Source: Moniliella sp. 'wahieum' (Eukaryota > Basidiomycota > Moniliellomycetes > Moniliellales > Moniliellaceae). From it: DNA of 64,000 nucleotides. Both the position numbers and the translations under genes were made by a program. Positions 11,700 to 20,917 of this stretch are shown here, piece after piece; the first letter of the stretch is position 1, and the number at the start of each line of letters is the position of its first letter. The notes beneath the pieces were generated by a model. It ran no database searches. It was not told the origin of the DNA and worked only from the letters and a program-made list of their open reading frames with translations. The stretch lies in the NCBI GenBank assembly GCA_003971905.1, contig RSEE01000015.1, positions 124,001-188,000 of the forward strand, given 5' to 3'.

Positions 11700-14600
11700 G
11701 TAGGTATCGATGAATAAGTAGATGCAGTTCACGGTTTACGCGTTACGAGTTGCGCCTCCTCAGGCCTCGGGCCTCAGATCTATACAACGCATGTGGGTGT
11801 ATGTACATCTTTTTTTCGCGCCATGTGGATCAGTCCCTCGCAGGATCGATGATCGAGAGGCTGTGGGTGGTAGCGAACATCCCTTTGCTCTGGGTCTCAC
11901 ATCCGTATACCATCTGGCATCCTCTGGCAGTCCCAGAGCCATGCCACGAACATCAGAGCGCAGGACGGATGTCGAATTATGTCGGCGTGATGACTTCGAT
12001 GACTCCTACCGATTGGCACCCATCGATGTTGTGTTGCGGTGAAAAATACATGATGCGCATGATATGATCGAGATGTGGCTTGGCGACTCCCCCCGTTCAG
12101 AAAGATGCACAGCACAACACCCGTTCGTTGACCGGACTCAGCATGCACATCGTTCGTTGAACGTTGATTACTATACGAGACGTTTTGGGGGCCAAGAATA
12201 CGGGATGTCTCGTACGCAAAGTGTTGTCGCATTATTATATGGCACCGCGCAGTGCTCTGCAGATGGCGTTGGCATACATATGGTGCATGATGCATGACAT
12301 GCATATGACATGCGAAGCTTGAAGCCCTTTTCGCACGGGTCTCCCGCGCTGTAGCTTCACAGACAAAGACGGGGAGCTGGACGCCACAGGGGATTTCCTA
12401 TTTTGGCGTAGCATAATTCGCACGAATGCCACTGTGTGAGGATGTGCCGTTCATGCTGTCATCTCGATTTTGTCAGGCATGCAGGCCTGAGCCTCAGGCC
12501 TCCGACCCTGGGAAAGAGGCAGAGGTGGGGCCCTCGCATTTGTCGGCCTGATGGGGACGAGTCTCACACATTGTGTGTGCGAGTGGGGACGGCGCCCCCC
12601 GTTGACGGTCGCCTTTGTCATACTTTCCGTCAAGTACACCCAACGAAGCTGGCTCCAGAGCAGCACCACAAAAATAGCATCTAGTGCTGCGCAAACACAA
12701 AACAGCATGTCTTGAAGCTTGATCGGATTTCATCGACCCATCACACAAAAAATGAATGTTTTCTCACTACTTGTGGTGTTGTGAGCTGAGGGCCTGAGTC
12801 TCAAGACTTGGTGGCTGCGAGAGTGGGAGCCTGGACGTGATATGAGCGCAGGGTTCCTTTATCCAATGTGCGCAGGCCTTCCGGTGCGTTTTACGAACGC
12901 AGAGGAGTTCAACGATGTTAAATTCGATTCAATATTTAGGCAAACAAAGGTGTGCTCTTCACCTCTACGTTCGACATGGGCAGAACCGAGGAAATTGATA
13001 ACAAGTGATGGATGCTCGTTGGCTCTCATCTCATGCATCATTCACATCGTGCATCATGTCGCTGTCACATGTCACATGTCACACGGGCCGGGATATGAGG
13101 CCGAGGCCATATGAGGAGTGCGACTGGCTGTTCCGAGAAGACGGTTGAAAACGCTGTGGCGCGGTCAATATCACTGTCATCTATCGCAGGCCGGGTAGAT
13201 GCCACATGTCACATGTCACAGGTCACATGTCACGCCACTTTGGCTGTCCACCCAGAACCGAGAGCGGCAGGAGGCGGCAGGGGATGGCGCCGGATAAGGT
13301 CGGGCCGAAAACGCTCACTGTCCCACCACCCTTGACGTCACACAGTTGACGTGGGTTGCCGGTTATTAGGCGCTAGGCGTTGGTCGGCGCTCTTGCCTGC
13401 TCTTGCGGCTTGGCAGCGAACCGGAGCCGAACGAGGCTGCGCGTGGGACTACTGAGTACTGACTAGTGGCTGGTGAGTAGCTTGACTAGTGACTAGTAGT
13501 CTGCACGCCAACGTTCCATATATCATAGCCCAAACATCACACGTCCCCTTTTGCCTCCGCTTCTCGCAGGTGGGCGCTACGTTTTGGTGTCCGATCCATC
13601 TACAGATCCCTCCCCTACCGGCCACATCCTGCCACACCCCTGCCCCCTTTTGTGGAGGCTCTGCCAATGATTCATCATTCATGATTTAATGACATGAATG
13701 ACACACATCGTTTCTCGCCGCTCTCCTTGGATTGAAAAATGCAGCCGCCCGCTCCCGTCTTGTTCCCGTCCAGACCCGTCTCCTGTCCTCCTTTTGAACG
13801 TCCCAAAGCGTATTGAATTCACAGTCCATATGTTTCCTATCGTCTCCTCAGACCGTTGGACCGAGGCTTCAATTCAATGGCATTATTATCGACTCTTCAG
13901 GTCGCACACTATGTCAGCACTTTTTTCTAGTAACTAATTCCTCATTTTTGGCTGTAGACCGAAGAAAGCCGCGAGCACACCCACCAGCGCACGTGCTGTA
14001 CACATATGGCGAAGGAGACCGAATGCATGGAAGAAATCGAATGCTTGACGAATTGACCTCTTTTGTCTCCGTCGAAAGCACGGTACTCGACAGCTTTTGT
14101 GAAGAAGCTTTTTAAGCGCGCGCCCCACACCTCCTAAGGCCTCATTGGCCTCATTGCATCTAAAAAATCCGGCCATCGGCGTCGAGGCTGGGGGCTGGGG
14201 GTGTACCAGACCATAGTCAGTGCTGCGTGCTGCGCGCTGAGTTCAGCTTCAGCACTGAGCAGCGCTGAGCATACTCAGTCTGAGAGTACTCAACTCAGCG
14301 TTCAACTAACACTGAGTACTGAGTCTCAGTCACTCACTATTCATGCTGAGTCTGCGCAAAAAGCGCCTCCCCCGCAGGCGGCTGTCCTGTGTTGAAAAAA
14401 AAGTCTCCGCACACACCCCGCATGCTTGTCCCCTGACATGTGACACGCCAGGCATGTGACACTGTCTTGCCACATATCACACGTCCATGAGGCAGCGCTC
14501 AGCGTGAGCGCAGCACTCATATTGCGCTGGCCTTCAAGCTGTACTACTAGTTACTAGTTACTAGCTGCATGCAGCAGACCTCAGATCCTCCAATCTCACA

Positions 14601-15640
14601 GGGTATAACACAAACTGGCGTGATCTCTGTTGGTGCGCGGAGAGGACATTCAGGCCCAGGATCATATAGGGCAGCTGATGATGCTCAAGAGGATGCTCAT
14701 GATGCTGATGCCCCTGCTGATGGTCATGCTGTGATGCTCATGTCTGAGGTCTGGATCTGACGACCTTTCCCATCCGCTAACCGGGGGCGCATGTGCCCAC
14801 TCCGGTCCCTGTGGATCCGATGCGGATCAGCCTGGAGCCGCGGCGCGGAACTTGTGACGTTGACTGGTTGTCCACAGAAAGTGCGTATAAGGTGCATGAA
14901 GAGTCCTGTGAATCTTCATCACATTGTTCATGTTCATCCATACGCCCTTCGGCTTCGCGGCGCACCGGTGCATCACCTCTCAGATATCAGTGTTTCCCCA
15001 GGGCCTGCGCTACCTTGCTCAAGCGCAGCGCTACATGAGAATGGGCCTGAGGATCTGAGCTCACAAAGGCCTACAGCCCATCCCGATCCAACCCGCAATG
15101 GAGGCAAGAGTGGCCCGAATGCTTGTTGCGCTCGGCCGGCGCTTCCCTGTGAGAGGATCGACGCTCAGAACGTAGTGAAGAGCGACTATTAGTGACTAGG
15201 GAACATTGTTGACCCATTGGGCAATGCTAGGCCTGCTACGCCCTGCCGGCCTGCTCCCGGGACCGAGGTTGGAAAGTGAAGTCTGTGTGAAGGCGCGGCA
15301 AGAAAGTCGGGGCAGAAGCAGCTACTGAGTAATGAGCGCGCGGAGAGCACCCATCCTCACTGGGCCCGAGGCCCGAGCGCTTTATGGTCGGTTTGCGCTT
15401 GGCACTACTGTATCCATCGCCGAGGCGCCTGTGAGGAAGAACATACTGAAGCTCCGTGCCCGGCTCTCCCATCACGCACGTCCTGCCAGGATCCTGGCTG
15501 TAAGCAGGGCGGAGCCACCCGACGGCACCGAGTTACTACGGTATCTATGGTCCAGCTGCCCCTCTGCCCGCCAGGACCTACCGTTCTCTCTGCCTCGGCC
15601 TGCGCACGACTGATGGTAGACTAGCCAACACAGGCCCACA
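11700..15640. other. 4-kb gene-poor interval between the two rhodopsins
   Basis: No gene I can support. It holds clusters of short palindromic motifs: TGCATGATGCATGACATGCA near 12285, CACATGTCACATGTCAC at 13065-13092 and 13200-13235, ACTAGTGACTAGT near 13485 and 14545-14565, and GATGCTCATGATGCT at 14675-14740. Open frames of 60-130 codons overlap each other on both strands and have no conserved features. It probably holds the shared upstream regulatory DNA of both rhodopsin genes. Confidence 0.5.
14205..14345. repeat. CTGAGT/ACTCAG low-complexity cluster
   Basis: About 140 bases dominated by variants of GCTGAG, ACTGAG, CTCAGT and GAGTACT, many mutually complementary, so the strand could fold into several alternative hairpins. 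Related words occur at 8475-8505, 13445-13460 and 47320-47420. Confidence 0.55.
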
Positions 15641-15654
15641 TTAATTGGGTCCAT

Positions 15655-15846
15655 GGGATATATATATTTGCCCCCTCCTCCGTCCCATCCAGCCCATCCC
15701 TCCATACACCGGCTTTCGTCGCGTTTCCCTCTACCCCTATCAACTCAGCAACCCAGCCAACTCCTCTCGCTGCCTTCCCCACCCGTTCTTCACCACACCG
15801 CCCTTCCGCGCCTTTTTTTTTCTTTCCTTCAGCTGCCTACACTACA
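15655..15846 (+). promoter_or_regulatory. Probable core promoter and 5' UTR of rhodopsin A
   Basis: A TATA-like run GATATATATATTTG at 15657-15670 is followed by about 170 bases of C/T-rich leader, typical of highly expressed fungal genes, ending CTACACTACA just before the ATG at 15847. The position relative to a well-supported gene start is the main argument. Confidence 0.5.
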
Positions 15847-16845
15847 ATGTCTGTCGCCTGGCTCTCTCCACGCGACTCGGTGAAGACGAACCCCGTCGCC
15901 GCCGATGTCACTGTCAACTCGCACGGCTCGGACTTTGCCTGGGCCGTCTTTGCGGTTCAAGCCGTTGTCTTTTTGGGCTTGTCGTTGTACACATTTTTCT
16001 CCGTGAACCGTGGTCACCGTACCTTTAACTACCTCGTGGCTGCTACCCTGGCCTGCAGCATGCTCAACTGGTAACGCTTGCTTCCGACATCGGCGGGATC
16101 CCTGTCACGGTCGAGTTCCGCTCGGGCTCCTGGACGGGCAAAGGCAGCGGCACGAACCATGCCGCGACGCGGGCCGTTTGGTACTTTTTGTCCGTCGTTC
16201 TCGTCATATATGTTCGCTCCTGTTTCCATGTCACGGTTATCCTAACAGTTAGGTGTTCTTAGGCTCTCGCGCTACCTTGACTGGCTGATTTCGACCCCCT
16301 TTGTTATCATTGCCATTCTTCTTGTCTCGCCCGTCCCCCTTTCGACCATCTTCATGACGGTCTTCGTTGAGACGGTCGCTGTGCTTTGTGCCCTGGGTGG
16401 TACCCTGACTGCCAGCAGTTACAAGTGGGGCTATTTCACGATTGGCGTGGCGGCCATGTCGGGCGTGCTCTGGGTGCTGTTTGGCCCGGCGCTGCTGGCT
16501 TGCAGGAAGGCGGGCAAGGATGTGTTCTGGGCGTACCTTCCCGTTGTCACTGGCTTTGCCGTGTGGACGGTGGTGTATATTATTGCCTGGGCGATGGCCG
16601 AAGGCGGCAACGTCATTTCCCCCGACGGCGAGTTCATCTACTACGGTGTGCTTGACATGGTTGCCAAGTCCCTCTCCCTGTGTTACTTTGTCTTCTGCGT
16701 CTCGGGTGTCGACTACGAACGCTTTGGTCTCTTCTCGAGTAAGGCTTCCATCTTTGCTTCCCCCGAGACCGTCCCGGGCGTTGCCTCGGCTGCCCCTGCC
16801 GAGGTGGCGGCGCCGGCTACCACCAAGGAAGCCGAGGAGGCCTAA
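15847..16845 (+). CDS. Microbial-type (fungal) rhodopsin, paralogue A
   Basis: A seven-transmembrane rhodopsin of the bacteriorhodopsin-like fungal family. Exon 1 encodes MSVAWLSPRDSV, helix A (FAWAVFAVQAVVFLGLSLY) and helix B (YLVAATLACSMLNW). One base is missing at about 16075, after which LASDIGGIPVTVEF continues. An intron at 16182-16262 (GTACTT...TTCTTAG) joins W to LSRYLDW. Helix C keeps the counter-ion Asp (codon 16279-16281), but the proton-donor position (Asp96 in bacteriorhodopsin) is Ala (16312-16314). Helix F reads VVYIIAW, lacking the usual W-x-x-Y-P retinal-pocket pattern. Helix G has GVLDMVAK with Asp at 16654-16656 and the Schiff-base Lys at 16666-16668. The tail is Ala/Pro/Glu-rich. 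The retained Lys separates it from Lys-less Hsp30/Yro2-type relatives. Whether it pumps protons is doubtful. Confidence 0.88.
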
Positions 16846-17834
16846 AGCCGAGAGGTGTACATGATTCACATTTTATGCCCCCTTTTCGACCCTTGCTCTC
16901 CCTCACACCTCCCTCAGGCGCGGGGAACTTCGGTTTTCCTATCTGCTTGCTGGAGTTAGTGAAGGTTTGTTCACTTTGATGACCAACTCCTCTGATGCTG
17001 TCATTGGATCCTATGCAGTGGTTCTTTGGTGCCTTGACGTATACCTGTTGGTTCATATCCCCCCCCCCCACATTTACCCGTAGGGCGTTTCTTTCCTTTT
17101 CCCTCTGCCCTCCTTTTTTTCCCTTACTTTGGTGGTCCGCACGCCCGAGCTCCATCATGCATGACGGATCGTGTGCTATGATCTCGTAGACGCATGCTCG
17201 TTTCTACCGCCGTCTATAGTTTCTCCCTAATGCCAACTTTACCGACCTTCCCCGCCGTCCCCTATTATTATCTACAACCACATGCCAATCATATGAGCTG
17301 GTATTGCGGGTGAATACTCTTGTCATTTGTGTGCCAACAAGGGTAGGGGGGGATTTCAGATTGTATAGTGCATTCTGATCACAGATTGCTCGTCTACACC
17401 AGGAACTCGTAACGATAGATTCGTGTACTGTATCGGGCATACAATCGGCTTAATCACAGTCTGGTATTGCGCGACTGTGCCTGTCCATCACCGAGCGATT
17501 CGATATAGCTTTTGCGCAAGGCATATAAGGTAGAAAACCATCAAGGATTGTACTTCGCCTGCCTGCACTGCTTATATGATACTAGCCACACTTTCAACTG
17601 CCCATCGAGCTCACGAGGGTTCCCCAAACCATGGTTTCATTCCATCCCTGCTCAGCAGAATGCGCCACTCTTCAGACTGAGTTTGGAACGTCCCCATACC
17701 TAATACTACCGCAGACAGGACAGACCGTCATCGATTAAGGGCACACCGTCCCCCCAAACTCCTACTAAATGCCTGCTAAAAAGAACTAACCCGGACTGAA
17801 GTATGCTGATCCGTTCCTCGGTCTACAAAGGAAG
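16846..17834. other. 3' flank of rhodopsin A, no gene seen
   Basis: C/T-rich 3' flank (16870-17120) and then unremarkable sequence. No gene, RNA or repeat could be supported. Confidence 0.45.
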
Positions 17835-18145
17835 TGTAACGGGGTCGCTGGCTTCCCAGGCGGAGACCTTTCCTGCCCATCGAAGACAAGACTCACGGAG
17901 GAATGAACGCGTTTCGGTTCCAAAGTCCAAGAAACACTGGTGTGAACGTAGGAAGAGGGTCGCGAGTAGTGCTTTGGTGTTCGTCGGGCAGAGCCAGACA
18001 AGAGGAGGTTGCACGTTAGGGGCCGAACGAGAGAGCGGGGAGTCCCGATGGGCGAGGGAGGGCAAGCGAGCTGATCGAAAAGGTGGTTCTTCTAGAGTGG
18101 AGTTCGCCTAGAAGAAGGATGAAGGGAAAAGTGAATGGTTGGCGG
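17835..18145 (+). repeat. Dispersed repeat, copy 2, left part
   Basis: Starting TGTAAC, this matches 8626 to about 8945 with roughly one difference every 6-8 bases and a few indels, but lacks about 18 bases after TGTAAC. After about 18145 the similarity stops. The missing right part of copy 1 is found at 20128-20190, so this copy appears to be split by about 2 kb of other DNA. Confidence 0.6.
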
Positions 18146-18299
18146 CTTAGGCCATCACAACTGATGCTGGTTTTATAGAAGAGAAAGAGAACAAAGGAAA
18201 GACCAGCAGGTCTACAAAAAAAGGGGAAACGAGTCAAAGGGAAGAAGTGAGGACCAAGCACACGAGGAACAATCCGGACGGTGAAACGGTCAACCTGTG

Positions 18300-18830
18300 G
18301 CTTTGGTGGCCCAGCAGGGTGGATGCACGAGGGAACAGTGGCTGTAGTGGCTCGGATGAACGATCACGGTTGGACAATGGAACGGTCGCCAACAGAACAG
18401 TTGCTAAGGTGGCTACGGTTACCGATCAATGCTGTGTTGGGTCATGGAAGGCTGGCTACAAGGTGGCGGAGCCGTACCGGTAACTATACGGTGGTCCATC
18501 CTGCCCAAGAGAGGGAGCACGAGGCGGGGCTCCCATAAGCAGCAGCAGCCAGGACTCAGAGGGTGCCATCCATCGACAAGCTGCAATTATCGGTCCTCCG
18601 TGGGTACGGTGGCCCAGAAGGGCCAATGGCCGATGGAACTATGGCCAATGTGGAGACGAGACGAAATGGTTGCTGCGGCGGCTACGGTCCCCGATCAGTG
18701 CTGGCCCACGCAACGGTGGCGAAGGTGGTGACGACGGAAGGGTTGCTCCATCCTGCCCAAGGAAAGCGCGCTAGGCGGGGCTCCCTGACGAAGCAGCAGT
18801 CAAGAGCCAGCGCCTCCCTTCCATCGTCCA
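18300..18830. repeat. Degenerate tandem duplication, two units of about 250-270 bp
   Basis: Unit 1 (about 18300-18575) and unit 2 (about 18600-18830) share in the same order GGTGGCCCAG, a GTTGCT...GGCTACGGT...CCGATCA block, a CCATCCTGCCCAAG block and GGCGGGGCTCCC followed by AGCAGCAG. The units have diverged clearly. No continuous reading frame spans them, so this is probably part of the unit that splits the dispersed repeat. Confidence 0.6.
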
Positions 18831-20127
18831 CCCAGCCCTGGCTCTCCATATGTTCTGAGATATCAAGGACAGACTGAGCTCTGAGGCTGGACAGCCTTTC
18901 GCCCAATTCGCTAGGTGTCACGCCAGCCACGTTCCTGCTTCTGACTCCAGCGCGTTCCTGCTCCGGACGATGGAACGGCGTGCCACGCCACACAACAGTG
19001 AATATGATGGGATATGTTAACTTATGTTGCATGCGGGAGCGGATGTCTCTCTGTTGACGATGAAACGGTGAACACTTACAGACGCACGGTAAAAAGCATC
19101 ACGTATGCAGAGACGAGGCGAGAAAGCGAGTCGAAATCATGCGTAGTGTTATGGGGCGCTCCAGTCATTGACTCCGGACACCGAGTCTCGCATTTCGTAG
19201 AACTCTCATCAATGCACACGCCAGCACCGCGACACTTGTGAGTAAGAGTCAGCGCTCAGCATGCCAGACAACTTGCCGCTGATATTTTCCGCGGAGAGCC
19301 AGGAAAGGACTGTGGACTTATTAACGGTACGAAGCTTCGTATCCGCGGCGCCCAGTCTTGGTAGAATCCCACATCTACTGCGCCCAACAGCTCGCATTAT
19401 GGGCAGAACAGGCCGCTCTTTACCTCTTACTACTGTAGATTTTCCCTTTCTTCTGTTGATGCCTGTTCTGATGTTAGTTACACTATGTAAGCAGCACTGT
19501 CTGAGGCTTGCTGTGGCGGTGATCCTCACCGCCCAAAACCCACGTCTTCCCCCGACTTTCCTCCTCACCCTTACGTTTACCAATATACGACTTACGTCGA
19601 GACTGCAAGCTTCGGTTACTATCAGTAGCGCTTGCTCTTCTTTAGGACTCTATCTGTTCCCGCCTACTAAAGCGTACCGAGTGTGGTAACGCCGAGAGGA
19701 ACAGAGTAACTTCGGAGATCCTGGACCCTTTCAATTGGTCTTACGACCTACGTACGGGGCTCCTACCTCGGAGGGTTTGAGCTGCGGCCTTTGCACGCAG
19801 GCAGCCACCCAAACTAGAGGGTCTCTCCCTTGCCTCTACACCCGCTCAGTTCAACCAGGATCTGAAGCAGGACCTAACGTACGTAACTCTAATGCCATGT
19901 CCAAGGGCTTTCACCCATAAATTCCGGTTGGGGTCGGGCTCCGTCTCGGGGCTCGCCCATGACATGTGTGTGTTTTGGATTTTATTAGACGAGTCAAGTG
20001 ACTAGTGACTATAGTGAGCGGAGAAGAGACGATTGTTGTGGGTTTTATAGATACTAGGCCGAGAATCCGAGTCACGATGGCGAAAGATAGGGAACTTGAG
20101 TAGTGATAGGAAGAGAAGCCGAGAAGC
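18831..20127. other. Unassigned, lower-GC insert-like DNA
   Basis: No supported gene. One plus-strand open frame (19261-19689) has no recognisable domain. The base composition is closer to AT than the neighbouring genes, and the interval is bounded on both sides by halves of the dispersed repeat, so it is most simply remnant mobile DNA. Confidence 0.4.
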
Positions 20128-20190
20128 GAGAGCGACGATAAGGAAGTGGAGGTGACTGTGTAAAGCGACTTATCGTCGCTCCACGACAAG
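20128..20190 (+). repeat. Dispersed repeat, copy 2, right part
   Basis: Shares GAGAAGCG, GCGACGATAAGGAAGTGGAG and GTGACTGTG/GTGGCTGTG with about 8948-9010 in copy 1, on the same strand. It completes the repeat whose left part is at 17835-18145. Confidence 0.55.
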
Positions 20191-20917
20191 AAGAGCCGCT
20201 GCGGGAGTGCACTGAGTATAACACTGAGGACGAATGGTATTAAGTCATTTAATTCTCCTCCATGGTGCAGAGGCGGGTTGGGGGGGGTCCAAGTGGAGAA
20301 CATTTCAGCGTTCTATACAAACTAATGGGGAGGAGAGGGTGAGAGGGGAGGTCAACCATGTGGACGAGGCAAAACGAGGGTTTCGTCTTCCTTCAGCGGC
20401 GGGTGGCTGCGTGCCAGTTCATCCGGGTGAGGAGGGTCGGATGAGGCCCAGCGGGGCTGATTGCCATCCAACAAGGACGCCAGTGCCTCGTCCGCGCGTG
20501 TCCGGGAACGGGACAGAGATCGGCGGGGCCGGGTACCGGTCCAAGCCGGCGGTGGCCGTGCGGAAGCGGGAGCGGGATCGAGAACGGAACCCGAGTCAAC
20601 CGATTGCCCTCGTCCTCGCACCGCCGCTCGGCCCCGTGGCTCATCCAGGAAGGCAGGCATGCCCAGTCCGGCCAACGCCTCTGGCCACCCAGTTTGCACG
20701 ACAAGCGACTGAGATTGCGAAGGCGCCGCTGCAGCCCCAGGCTTGGCCTTGCGAGGAATGTCAAGGGGCGTGTGGGTGCCAGAGGTGGTCCCCTCCGCTT
20801 GGGCATGCGATTCCTGGGTCCAAGGGACAGCCATGGGGAGCTCATGCGGTCCCTTATGAGCGACGAATCCGAGAAAGGGAAGAGAGTCGCGGGATGTTGG
20901 TGCGAGAGAATGCCCTG

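Noticed and set aside
19324..19340. A TACGAAGCTTCGTA palindrome resembling half of a site-specific recombination site
   Set aside because: A single short palindrome, no partner site and no recombinase gene nearby.
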